DNA of 64,000 nucleotides. Origin: Toxotes chatareus. Lineage: Eukaryota > Chordata > Actinopteri > Toxotidae. A model generated the notes under the pieces. The model had not been told where the DNA came from. It ran no database searches and worked only from the letters and a program-made list of their open reading frames with translations. Positions within the stretch are counted from its first letter, which is position 1; every line of letters begins with the position of its first letter. The stretch lies in assembly GCA_016801885.1 (NCBI GenBank), contig CM028889.1:19536001-19600000 (forward strand). Direction: 5' to 3'. Below are positions 11,412 to 23,567 of the stretch, piece after piece. The position numbers and the translations under genes are program-made.

Positions 11412-12969
11412 ATGGTGTTCCCATTCAGCTCTGTTTTTATCCAGAGACCTGAATCCCCTGATCTGAGCCCCCTTGGCCTACAGCCTCTCCCCTGGTCTCC
11501 CTCTATCTGACCACTATCACCACAGCTCCAGCTACAGACCCCTAACCAGCTCCCATAATTTGGAGTTATGGCACCTGCCCACATGTCAGACAGTCCTGAT
11601 TCCTTCATATTTACTATAAATGGATTGTTTCTTTGTCCTCCCTTCTCTCTATCAGTGTCTCTCTCTCTCACGTATCCTGTAACTTTTCTTCAAGCGCTCT
11701 TTTTTATATACAATTAAGCTTTGTTTTCCTGTTTTTCTTTTTTTTTTTTTTTTTGCCAGATTGCTTTCTATTTCTGTTGCTTCCTGCCATGTCCCTCAGT
11801 TCTTATTCCTGTTTAGTTTTTGTTTTTTTCCCTCCATGCCTCTCTTCCTCTCACTCTACTCCCACCTCTTGCCTGCGTTCTAAGCGGGTCTTTGTTAGGC
11901 AGGACTGATCTGTGAGACTGAACGCACCCTACTGTAGGTGTCAAAACAGGCTAGATGTTAAGCAAAGGGATTCTTTGGTCAGCTGTAAAACCTGTCACAC
12001 AGCACAGGATTCCTACAAACTCACTTTCCTAAGATAAGGTCTCAAAGAGATGAGTAGTGTTGATTTTGGTTTTCCTGGGCAGTTCAGGTTGCATGCATTC
12101 ATTCCAAGATAAAAGTTAACTGTGGGTTTAAATGGTGGATTTTTATGGATCAGAGAAGTATTTAAATATTGCCCTAATGCTCAAAGTAAAGAGAGAAATG
12201 TCCCCTCTTGTATTGCTTTCTACAGCTACAGTCACATCCTAACCAAAAACTGCTTTTAGAGCAGAATTGTTGTAATGACAAGACACCTCAACACAAACTA
12301 GAGATTTTGCGCATAATCCTAAATTTATATGGAGAAAGGAAAAGCACCTTGTTGGAGCAAACTTCATGCTTAGAGCTGTCAGACGAGATAACAAATCCAC
12401 CTTAGTAAGTAATCCCCCCCGACTTACGATCCTTGCCTGACCCTGAGAGGTGCGTCAGATAAATCCACCCAGCACCTTAACTGAAACGCAACATTTTCAT
12501 CAGAAGTTAAACAGAGCTGAAGTAGCAACAAAGAGAACAGAGATGCCACTCGACACGTGCACCCTCCCACCACCTTTTTCATCTTTAATGTGCACTAATA
12601 TTAGAGCAGAGGGGAGGGGACAGAGTGTGCATGTTGTGTGTTTGACAGCAGAGGGCAGCGTGTGTCTTTGAAGAACAGTCCTCGCTGGGTTCTGGCCTGA
12701 GCACAAACAAGGACAGGACAATGACAGAGTACAGGCTGTGTCACAAGGGAAATGGCTTATTTATCCATGCTGAGTGTACAAACTTAATATACAGAGACTA
12801 GACTGGTGACATTAATCTCTGCATGCGGCCAGTCCTAGTCTCTGTCATGATCCAGTTCTTGAGGAATAGTCTCTGGTCTATTTTAAGGAACATCTCTATT
12901 CCTGCATTAAGACAGGAACATACCCCCCCCCTCTGTAAATTCAGATTATATTGTACATTTTGATTCACT

Positions 12970-12994
12970 GCACACACACACACACACACACACA
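12970..12994. repeat. (CA)n microsatellite
   Basis: A CA run of about 12 units within the probable tle5 3' UTR. Confidence 0.9.
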
Positions 12995-14116
12995 GGTCTG
13001 TCACATATTCAACTAACATAACATTATACAGGTGATTTAACATCTACATACACCACTGAGCAGGAAATCTGCATGATCTAACAAAATTCTGTCAGTGTAG
13101 ATGTGACAGACGAAGCACAGAAAGCTTGCTGCTGCTCTGATGAATTAAAAAAAAACAAAAAACAACTCCCCTTCAGCCATACAGGCCGTACACCCCCACC
13201 CCACCCCCAGGTTTTTTCAGCTACTCAGTTTCTCAGTCTGATTAGACCTCTCGTGAGGTGGAAGTTGGGCGAAACTATGCTGATTCTAATGTGATGTCAC
13301 TAAACTCTGGCTCTGTCCATAATCTCTCTTCATTTGCTGCCTGTGGCTCCACATGTTCCCTCTGCCATTTAATGTGAGTATCAGAACTCACTTCTGATAC
13401 ACACACTTAGACTTAATAGTGCCCTCAGCAGGGCACTGGTTAAAATGCATACCATGTAGCGTAATTCCAATGTCCCCAGCTTGACTTTTCATTTCGTATC
13501 ATTATAAAAGCAAAAGTACTTGAAAATTCCTACAAATTCTGAATTGAAAATGGAGTAACCTAATGAGTGTTTACTAAATGGGGAACAGTGAATGTGAGTT
13601 CAGACAGGATGGATTGTAGAGATGTTTACAACTCTAGCTGTCATTAGACAACAAGACGGTCATAGGACTGAGGAATTGTGTGTGAGCGCTGTTTGATGGG
13701 TTTAATTACTTGTAACGATTCATTGATGTGATTCCTATAGGACATGAACACAGCATCACAGGTGCAACAAAACTACTAGAAACATGAGGGGAGATGTCAA
13801 CCAAGCGCAGTTCATACTCACCCACAGAGTCCTGGGAAGAGGTCTAATTAGGCAACGTAAGTGAAAACACGCGTGTGGGTGAACACCTGTGCGAGGGCTT
13901 TAAAAGGTCTAGTAGCAGCCAGAATGGCTCCATTGAATGTTTGCTTTCTGCAGGCTGAGAGAAGATGAAATTTAATGTGTTTCCCCTCCTTTGGAAAAAT
14001 TTTAGGGTGTTTTACAAACACATACATTTCCATCATTGACAAGGAGTCGAGTGGTGATCTGTGTTTCTACGGTGGTTGATTTTGAAGACAGCTTGTGCAT
14101 GAAGTGTATTATACAA

Positions 14117-14147
<31 letters not shown>

Positions 14148-14153
14148 ACACAC
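14117..14153. repeat. Poly-C followed by (CA)n
   Basis: A run of about 16-17 C residues leads directly into about 10 CA units. Such runs are prone to length errors in sequencing, so the exact count is unreliable. Confidence 0.9.
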
Positions 14154-15413
14154 CCTTTCTTAGCCTGTTCTGTTTTAATGGTTACACAGTGTGAGTGAAT
14201 AGATATAAGCAGTTTCATTCTTAAATAAACTATCCTTTTTACACTTCATAACGATGAAGCACATTTTATTGTTGTAGTCACCTTGAGACACAGATTTTTC
14301 ATAAAATTGCTGATTCATGTGCAAGCTTGGCAGCGGAAATTCAGGAAGACAAAAAATGTGCATAAAGGAATTTCAGAATGAAACCCTTCAAGTGTCAAAG
14401 TTTGGATGATAAACTTGATGAAATTGGTGGAATGACTCCTTCAATGATGCCCATTGTTGTGTATGTATGTGAACAAGGTGTGTATAAACAGTTGTACAGG
14501 TTTGGTCGTCAGTGATAAACCATAGAGATGAAATGCGTCGCTGTTGCTTACTACAAACGCTAACATGCTATTCTGCTTGTGAATTAAGCTCGCAGCACAT
14601 CATCCTCCCATCTAGCCACATACTGTATGTATCTAGCTACATACTGTACTCGTTGTAGTGATATGCAGAGCATGTAGACAAAGTGACACACAAACACATA
14701 CATCTGTGCATGTCTGCAGGGGAGCCGGGATTTATTTTTTTGGGTTTTTTTTTAAGAATGTTTAGTCCAAATTTTCTGTGATCAATGCACTTGTTTTTTT
14801 TTCTCCTCTTTGTTCTTAAATATTAATCGATATGAACTAGAACCAGAATTAAAAAGCTGACGCTATAAACATACAAATGAAATTCTATGTATTTGTTAAA
14901 GTAGTAGGAGGGTGTTCGCCTCTGTATACAGTTATACATAGAAAGCTTTATGTGTATATGGCTGCATCTTCTCTTATCTGTCCTGGATGATTCTTGTGCT
15001 ATTGTGTTACAAAACTGATGTGACACCAGGGGGGAAACTGCAGTACGTTGACCTTTTGCCCTTTGACCCCTTTCCTCTTCTATATCCCCCTTCCTTACCC
15101 CGCCTCATCCCTTTTACTCCCATGCCACATCCCACCTTCCCAACTTATTGCCCCCATAGCGTGAAGCATTGTAAGCGTTTTGAGCTTTGTAAAGTTCTTT
15201 TTTTAAAATCTTATTTTGTGTATAATGTAAAACCTGAAAGTGTGTACTTTGGCAAAAAAAAAAAATGTTTTGTGTTTGAAATCATAGCTTCATTTAAACA
15301 AGTAAACAACAACAACAAAAAAAAACAAAGTATTTAAAAAAAAAGTACAACAAACATTTACTATAAATAATAAGAAATGTTCTGCAGTAAGGAAGGACTT
15401 CTGGTGCCTTACA

Positions 15414-15419
15414 AATAAA
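15414..15419 (+). terminator. tle5: Poly(A) signal, probable tle5 end
   Basis: A canonical AATAAA within ACAAATAAAGTC, followed about 15-40 bases later by T-rich sequence (TTTTCTCTTCTTC) of the downstream-element type. It is the best candidate for the distal cleavage site of tle5. Confidence 0.55.
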
Positions 15420-17304
15420 GTCAATCAAATCATAAAGTTTTCTCTTCTTCTTTGATTCCCTTTGAATGTCTCTCAGTGTAAATCTTTAATATGAGAAGCT
15501 ACAGATTTTCTCCTGACTGAGGTGGATGACTTTGTGGTTAAAAAGCCTTTCCTGTGAGACTCATGTCAACTCACCCTGGTAACTGTGGCCCAGATTACAG
15601 GTGAGCACTGCTGCCTTTGCATGTTCCAACTCATTACAGTGACTTTCTTTATTATTCTTATTTTTAATCAGATTAAATAATGTTGTTTTTAATATCTCTC
15701 CTTTTAGGCAGGCGTTGGTTTCAGTTCATCTCATCACAGTGTGACATTCAACTTGCAGAGATCTAAAACATGGTTGAGGTATGTGATCTATTGATGCAAC
15801 ACAGTAAACATTCGTCTGCTTTTATTTTTTGTTGACGTTATGTGATTGTAAAAGTGCAGTTGCCAGCAGAAACGGCAGGTGAAGTTAAGAACTGTTAGAT
15901 TTTGGACTATTGTGTGATATTGTGTTATTGGTATCACAGAGGTTATGGGTCTTCTTAGATGGAAGTATTTACCTGGTTTTTTTTTTTTTTTTTTTTAACT
16001 CTATTCCTTCTTATAAAAGGCTCCCTCGACCAGCTTAATGCTGCAAGTGGTGTTTTCTTCATTGTCATTATTCAAAACTGATAAATGCTTCGAGGGCATT
16101 TTGTAAGTTACTGTAAAGATTAGGAACATATTTTATATGTGAAATCATCTTAACATTGTAGCTGTTGATGTAAAAGTCCTACACACCCTGAACAATTCTG
16201 TTATTTTCTAAAATAAAATTTTGTCACATAAATGTTCAAGTCAGACAGTATTGGCTTACAAGATTAGCTTGGTGAAGCAGAAATTCTGTTTTAAGACGAA
16301 AGTCTAGATTAAAGAGTGTTTTCAGATAAATGAGTTTACTGATTTTGTCTGATAAATACAAGAAGGACGACTCTGAAAGATGAATTCAAAGAGGGTCTGA
16401 TGCCTGAGGGTTCCTGTAATTCACAGCAGATCCACCAGGAGGAAGTGTTGATTTACGTTTAGCAGCACCTGTACTCTGAGGTGAAACCAGCAGGTAATTG
16501 TTCTGAGATATTATTACATGTGCCCCAGTGTTTGTGTGTCACTTTGGAGGGGGAGCTTCCTGTTTTTTTCGTTTGTTTTTTCTGGCTGCCTTGATGAAAG
16601 TTTATCTATTCTGTGCCATGTGTTCGCACAATTGATGTGACATCTCCGAGACGGTGGATCACGGCCTGTTTGGCACCTGCGTATAATCTTCATTTAGACG
16701 CTCTTTCTACTAGTTCTGACACATAACTCGGTTTGTTGTATTCACAGCTCCTCCTTGTTCTCTCACACACACACACTGAGAAGCAGGTAGATTCACATGT
16801 AGTAGATGTTAGTTTTTCTGTTTGTGTGTCAGTGACAGCAGGTCCTCACTTTTCTTCCTCATTTCCTCCTCTGTCATGTTCTCAGTTTATTTCTCCTTCC
16901 TTCCCCATCACTCCCTCCCTCTGTTTGCCTTTCCCCTCTGTGTCCATGCAGGCAGATGAGTGTGCATGTGTGTGTGTGTGTTCAGAGATAGAAAAGAGAA
17001 AGAGGAGAGCTTGTGAAACCTCAGAGTTCCTGTGGTTGCAGCTCTCCTTCCTCCCTTCCTCCTGCTCCCTACAGACAGCTCTGGATCTGACACTTAAATA
17101 AATATGAAAGTGCCCTATTTTTTTCTCTTTCTGTCTGAGGATTCACACACTCCTCACAAGCAGTGACACAGAGGCAGCAGCAGAGGGGAGGTTTTTCTCT
17201 CATCCAGTTTTTTTTTGGGGGGGGCGGGATTGAGCACATTAGAGCCTGTGGAAAAAAGATAAAGTGCCACAATCACACTCCAGTTGTTTAATTAGTGGCA
17301 CTTT

Positions 17305-17500
17305 AAAGGATAACGCTGGGGATATTCTATATTTTTCTTACTGTCAACAAATCCCATGAAAAGACCAAAACTGACAATGAATTGATCCTACCAATAATTA
17401 TTGCCTAATGTAGCTTATTCTTCTTTGTCATAGAGCGCCTTTGTTGTCCAGAAGCTATTAAAAAACACATTAGTGAGCCGCATCATTGCACTCTCACTGT
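17305..17500 (+). repeat. Dispersed fish repeat, copy B
   Basis: It starts AAAGGATAACGCTGGGGATA and contains CAACAAATCCCATGAAAAGA, matching the ordered blocks of copy A at 7148-7330. The ends are approximate. It is a non-coding interspersed element with no visible open frame. Confidence 0.6.
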
Positions 17501-19501
17501 CTTGCTGCTATAAATTCTCACTAGGACACTAAATGTGTATTAATCCGCCACTGAAAATAGTGCTTAATAACAAATGCATTGTTTAATCCTGTTAGAGTAA
17601 GATTTGCTTAAAATTGCGGTGCCCAGCTGTTTCAGAAAGTTACTTATTTATCTTTTTAAAAGTGAATGTGTATCTTTGAGACTCATTTTAAAAGATTCAT
17701 GTCTTCATTAGGAATAAATCTGAGACACGGTTTGATGTATGGTTGCTTTAGGTGTCTTTGTGGGATTTGTTCCAAACAACAACACTGTCAACTACAGGAG
17801 TTTTATGTATTATTTATGATCATCTGTCAAGACAGCAGTTCTCCACTCATAGGTCAGGACTCCTGACTGATCCAAAGATCAATCTGACAGGTCACTAGAT
17901 TATTGAAGAAATGAAAGGAAAAATAAATCCGTTTCACATTTTTATTTTTTTTCGGACTTTTCTACGATTTTACCATTTTTATCTTGTGAAATGCCATCAC
18001 CTTTACCTCTTTGCTGCTAAAAGTTGACACAAAGGAATCAATCTCACTCCAGCACTACATTCACATCATATATTTTTCTCACTTCAGCATACATCCAAAG
18101 TCACTCTTTTCCAGTTCACACCACTCACCTGAAAGCTACTCTGCTGCTGCTGTTTATAATCAGAAACATTGCAAAAGCCTCATCTCCACCCTGGCATCCA
18201 CATGTAGGCTCTGAATATTATCATCACTCCCCGCTCCCTGCTGTGCTGAACTTGATGTTACCTTGTTGAGACTGACAAGATCAAAGCGACAGATATCAGG
18301 GTTGTACATATTCCACTGTTGTATGATAGTCCGCTCCATGTGAGGTGGCTGATTGAACTTCATTTTAAAGGATCACAAGTCTAAAGGTTTGGAAACCACT
18401 GCTTTAAAGACACTGACTGTTGGCCTGAAAAATACATGAATGCGTGTACACTGTGTACACAGTCCTGGTAGAAATGCACAGAGGGCTGTAGGTTTTGTGT
18501 GTGGGTGGTTGTGTATGTGTGCGATGATGAGTCTGAGCAGAAAGAGAGAGAAAGAAAGAGAGAGGAGAGAGCGAGGAGCGTCTTGATTAATCATGATTGA
18601 CTCATTCAGAACCCACTCGTCTTTTCCCCCTCGCTCCCTCGCTCGCTCTCTCCTTTATGGCTTGATTACAGAGATGTACTCTATCTCTCATTACCCCCCC
18701 CCCACCCCATCCCTCACTCTTTTTCTCCCTCTTTTCTCTCTCTCCATCCGCCCCCCCCCCTCCCCCTGCTGCGCCAGTTTATTCATCCGTCCCCGGGAAA
18801 GGAGGCTGTCAATCTCCGTCTGCCGCCTCTCCATCCTCGAACCCGCCACACGTCCCTTCATCCATCCCTCCATCCATCCATCTACTTCTCTTATTCATCA
18901 CTGTCACTCTTTTTCCTCTCTCTTTCCTCTTTTTCTCTTTCTGTCTCACTCATTCCTGCCAGTTTGATACTCATAAATTTTCTCTCCTTCTCTGTTCAAA
19001 GGCTTCCCCTATTTATCTTCATCCCCTTTTTTCTTGTTTTTTTCCCCTTTTCTGCATTCAGTGATCTGTCGTTCCCTGCGTCTGTCAGAAACACACAGAA
19101 ATGGAAAAAAACAAACACAAATTTTACTTCCCATTCTTGCTGTCACTCTCTCCCTTTCTCTCTCTCACTGTCTCTATGTTTCTCTCTCCTTCTCTCTGCC
19201 TCAGCTGGAGGAGCAGTCAATGTTGACACAGCCCCGTCTAATACAGATGCTTCCAGAGATGCACCATGGGAAACTGTCTCTTGGCCTGCTTTTCTAATCT
19301 TGTCTTCTCTCTGTAAAGTTCCCCATTGCGCACACACATACATACATACACGCACACACACACACGTTATACTCAGTGTGTTTGTGAGGCATGTGCATGT
19401 GTGTAAGTGTGCACAAATGTAGATATGTTTGTGTACATGTGAAAACTTGTGTTTATACAGTATCTAAATGTTTGTGTGTGGGCATGCAGATGTGTGTGTG
19501 T

Positions 19502-19511
19502 GCGTGCGTGC

Positions 19512-19557
<46 letters not shown>
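19502..19557. repeat. (GT)n microsatellite with CGTG leader
   Basis: CGTGCGTGCGTG leads into about 20 GT units. The region upstream (19390-19500) is also GT-rich. Confidence 0.93.
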
Positions 19558-19558
<1 letters not shown>

Positions 19559-20171
19559 GCAGCTGGTTTTCTCCAGCAGCAGGAAACAGAAAGAGAGATG
19601 AGAACTATTCAAACTTTAATGGAGTCATATGAGATACAAACAGTCCCTCTCGCCCCTCTCTCTCTCTCTCTCTCTTCGTCACCCACTCTGTCTAGTCTCC
19701 TCTCTCCTTCGCCGACCTTTCTCATATCCCTCTTTCTCCCCTTCTCTTCCTCTCTCTCAAATGTTTTTCATCTTTTTTGAAATTTTGTCCCAGCTGTTTG
19801 CCTCTCCTCTCCGTTCTCTCCTCTATTTCCTCTCTACTCTTCTTCTTGCTCATTTTCTATTCTCCTCATCAGCTCACCCTGTTTCTTTCACTCCTCCTTT
19901 TTAGTTTTGTCATCTCCTATCCCATCTTTATGTTTGACACATAGCCACTCTGCCTTATCTTTATTACTCACTGTCTATCTCTGTGTCTCGGTTCAGTCTC
20001 TGAGTCTTTCTTGTTCTACTGCCTAATGACTGTGTTTTTTTAAACCAATATTTCATATTTTTCTCTGTCTTTCTTTCCTGGACAATGTTTCAGAAAATCT
20101 TAGCTGATGAAATTATCAGCACTTTCTCCCCTCTTTCCAACTGCTGTCCAAGAACCCTTGAGCAAAGCACG

Positions 20172-20437
20172 TGAAGGAATAGTTTGAAAAATTTGGAGGA
20201 ATACAGTTGATTGTTTTCTTTCTGAGAGTAAGATGAGGGGGGTTGATACAACTCTCATATTTGTGCTTTAAATACAGCACCGGAGCCAGGACATGTTTAG
20301 CGTAAAGCTCAGTAGCTAAGTATAGCGTAAAGATGGAAAACAGTGGGAAGCAGTTTGAGGCCTGACGACAGCATCAATTCCTTCTTGGAAATAAGGCAAA
20401 TAAACTTATTTTCCAAAATGTTGAATTATTCCTTTAA
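20172..20437. mobile_element. MITE-like element with 25-bp terminal inverted repeats
   Basis: The left end TGAAGGAATAGTTTGAAAAA (20172 on) matches the reverse complement of the right end (20413-20437), which reads TTAAAGGAATAATTCAACAT. The interior has no coding sequence. It includes GAGAGTAAGATGAGG, AACTCTCATATTTGTGC and AGCGTAAAGATGGAAAACAG, which I recognise from a very common percomorph repeat. With terminal inverted repeats and 266 bp length it behaves like a non-autonomous DNA transposon. The family name is not assigned. Confidence 0.75.
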
Positions 20438-20956
20438 CCCTCAACACTTCTGTATAAAGAATACATAAGGATGCTCTGAAGTTATTTTTCTTGGTTCAAT
20501 AACAGCAAAACTTTGCAATCCCATGTTCTCTTTTTTCTTCTAGATTTTCTTCTGTGATTTTTTTTTTCTTTTCCGTCTCCTCTTTCTCTTCAGTGTAGAG
20601 CCCTCCCCTGTGTGGTTAGTGGGCTGTTACCCAGCTGCCTCTGATACTTCCTGCCTGTCACTTCCAATCCTGGTGACAACACGCCTAAAACACACACACA
20701 GATAGGCACTCACACAGACACACACCCTTGCCTTGTCTTTTACTGACGCGCCATCATTTAGGAACATTATTTAGTTGCCTGCCCAACAGATATGCATAAA
20801 CACATAAAACTAATGTTTTTCACACGCATACTTGTCAAACCATTTGTTTATCAGGCTACACACAAAACACATAGACATACTAAGACATAGACACACACTC
20901 AGCTGCACACATGCTGGGAAATACACTGTCACAGGTGACATAGATGTGTTTATGCA

Positions 20957-20983
20957 TATATATATATATATATATATATCTTT

Positions 20984-21023
<40 letters not shown>

Positions 21024-21025
21024 AC
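20957..21025. repeat. Compound (TA)n-(CT)n-(CA)n microsatellite
   Basis: Three adjacent dinucleotide runs: about 12 TA units, then about 8 CT/TC units, then about 13 CA units. Confidence 0.93.
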
Positions 21026-21151
21026 TGGCACAGCAGTGAAGTAGACTCCCCATTGCTGAAAGCCAAATTCATTTAGCAAGTGCCCTCACTCTCTCTCTCT
21101 CTCCTCTCTTTTTCTCTCTGCCTCTATTTGCAGCCTGCCTCACTGCTCCTC

Positions 21152-21208
21152 CTCCTCCGTCTCATCCTCCTCCTCCTCCTCCTCCTCCTCCTCCTCCTCC
21201 TCCTCCTC
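21152..21208. repeat. (CTC)n trinucleotide tract
   Basis: An interrupted then pure CTC run of about 17 units. The poly-Leu open frame across it is a by-product of the repeat. Confidence 0.93.
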
Positions 21209-23284
21209 TTCATCTCCTGGCTACCAGATGAGAAACCAGGTTTCCCTTTTTTTCTCTTCCTCTATCCTCTGCTATCCTCTGTCTACCTTTCTTTCTCATC
21301 TTTTTTCTTCTTCCTTCATATTTGTCCTGAGCTCCCTCTCAGTCTCAGTTTTTTTTTCACTTTCTCTTGTGTCTGTACAACTTTTATGAAACAATTCAAA
21401 TACAAACTGAATTTACAGGATACAACCACAGCTGCATCTCATAATCTTTGTCTGCAGATGGAGTGTACTTAGGTAGTTTACTTAGGTCACAGCCCACAGT
21501 GACAACTTAGGAAGACCATGAGATGTGATTGAAAGCTATTTTTTTTTTGTAAATGTATTTACGCTCAGATTATCCATATTGCACATATATTGATATGTAT
21601 CAACTGTTCACATTTAATAATAACATAAATCCCACACTGGTCATTGCTGGTCAGATCAGGAGATCTTTCGTAGCGTCAGGTTGCCAGTCGTCTTTCTTTA
21701 GTCTTTGCAATAACCTGATCCAGGAGCTTAAGCTGGCTAAGACAGTGCCCACCACCCCTTTTTTTTAAAATCACTACAGAAACGCTCATTTAAAGGATTT
21801 GATGTTTGCATTTATATCTTTCATTGATTCTTTTTGACCTTACTTTTATGTCTGACCTTTATAGCTTTTTGCATTGCTGGTATACTCCTCTACTTGTTTT
21901 CTCTCCTCCTGTTGTCAATTTTGTATTTATTCCTCTGTAAGTGCTTTGAACCTTTAATGGTCCTACTGTGACTACTACAGCTAATTCATTAGAGTCTGGT
22001 AAATTGTACTCTACAGCACCAGTAACAGCAAATGGCCAATATCAGGCTGAAAACTTTGGCGTAAAACATAAACTGGGGAATAATAAGGTATGAGAAAAAG
22101 AAAAACTGTGAAAAAAAATTCAGCTGAAACACAAATTGCACAAAAATGACTTGGTATTTGCACTGACAGGTCTCCAGATCATAGTGGAGCTGGCTTGTAT
22201 GATATGTGTTGACAGTTCATGGGTTCATGGTCGGGCTTGTCAGGTGTATCACTCCAGCCTCACATGCCAGGCCTACCTATATCCCATGTGCCCAGGCTCT
22301 GTCTGGTCGGCCCTGTTGTTTCTGGAAAGCACTTTCATCCTGATCCTCATCACTAATTCATCTGCTTACGACCTCCATCCATCAGCGCTAGCTCAAGTAT
22401 GAAAACACCTCAGGCTACCTCACTACAATAGTGGCCAGGCTTCCTCCTCATGCCATGAAATCAACTCTGCTTCTTTTCTTTTTCTCTGATATACCTAAAA
22501 AAAAAAAAACCCTTCTCCCTATCTCACTTTGACTTTTTTCTTCGGTTTCTCTCTTCAGCTTCATCTCTGTTTCTCTTTCTGCCTCCTTTCTTGTTTTCTG
22601 CCTCTTATGTTCTCTGTTTAAACTGTTCTTTTGACTCTTTCTCTTTTGTCCATCTCTCTGTTTTTCATTTCATTTTTTATCTGTGCTCGCCCCTAAAAGC
22701 AAACATACAGTGAGATAATGGTCTGCTATTAGTTAGTTTCCTAAACACAGTAATGCTAATGTTAGATTTTCTTCACAAATGTCTTCCTGCCAACACTCTC
22801 TACTCTAATTTTGTTGTCTTTTTCCCCTCTTGTTGTTCATATTGAGAATTTATACCACTCCTGTCCGGCACTGTTGCCCATGGATCAGCGTTATAAACAG
22901 TCTGAATTGCTGCTCACACAGCAGAAGGTATTTAGTCATGTTTGGATTTTTTTCACATCAGGAGAATTTTTCAGGATTTTATGAAAGAGTCATTTTTTTT
23001 TATTCTCTAGCAATGGTCTGTGGGAACCATTCAGAGTCTTTTGTATGACTTCATAAATACATAGATGTCAGGCAGGTTTGCTCAATTGCTGGAATGTTGA
23101 TTCTTTGGTGATACAAGTGTTTTCAGCTGTCGTCTGTGATATGCTACCCAGTATTAGCTTGCCAGCCCACATCCCAACAGTTGTAAATCCATTTGTGTCT
23201 GTCCACACTGGTTTTTATCCACGCTAACACCAGGGCTCCGTGGATGTCAAATGTCTGTCTGGAGATAGGTCAATCCACCACCTT

Positions 23285-23567
23285 GTTAAGACTGAAATAT
23301 CTCAACAGTGATTTGATAGATTGCCATGAAATTCCGTGAAAGCATTCATGGTGCTCAGAGGATGAATCCTAATGAATTTGATGATCCCCTGAATTTTCTT
23401 CTAATTTGCCACCATAGGGTTGACATTTCTGGTTTTGAACAAGATGTCTTCACAACTTTTGGATGGGTTGCCATGAAATGTGGTGTAGCCGTTCATGTCA
23501 CCCTCAGGAAGAATTTTAATAATACTTGGTAATCTCTGACTGTTCCTGAAGTGCCATCATCAGGCCA
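23285..23567 (+). repeat. Dispersed fish repeat with duplicated internal module (copy 1)
   Basis: It contains GACTGAAATATCTCAACAGT, ATTGCCATGAAATTCCGTGA and CAGAGGATGAATCCTAATGA, then a second partial module starting GGGTTGACATTTCTGG with GGGTTGCCATGAAATGTGG, and ends at CCATCATCAGGCC. The same ordered words occur at 32485-32930. I recognise it as one of the commonest interspersed sequences of percomorph fish. It has no coding capacity. Confidence 0.75.

Larger units (their letters stand above)
11412..15440 (+). other. tle5: tle5 3' untranslated region (probable)
   Basis: No coding potential follows the stop codon. The first strong poly(A) signal with unique-looking upstream sequence is AATAAA at 15414-15419, which implies a 3' UTR of about 4 kb. 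An earlier AATAAA is at about 14224-14229 and could give a shorter form. The stretch includes a T-run at 11738-11754, a (CA)n at 12970-12994, a C-run plus (CA)n at 14117-14153 and A/T-rich segments at 15180-15370. The exact end is inferred, and a shorter UTR using a non-canonical signal is possible. Confidence 0.5.
15441..20171. other. Intergenic stretch, no gene recognised
   Basis: There is no exon with TLE or other recognisable coding content. It holds a T-run at about 15979-15996, the repeat copy at 17305-17500, C/T-rich tracts at 16850-17060 and 18600-18960, and a GT-rich to GT-repeat zone at 19390-19557. A pyrimidine-rich tract follows at 19640-19900. The open frames over C/T tracts are compositional. 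Confidence 0.65.

Noticed and set aside
22136..22402. 88-residue + strand frame with membrane-like segment
   Set aside because: No family recognised, no splice or promoter signals, and typical of chance frames in this size range.
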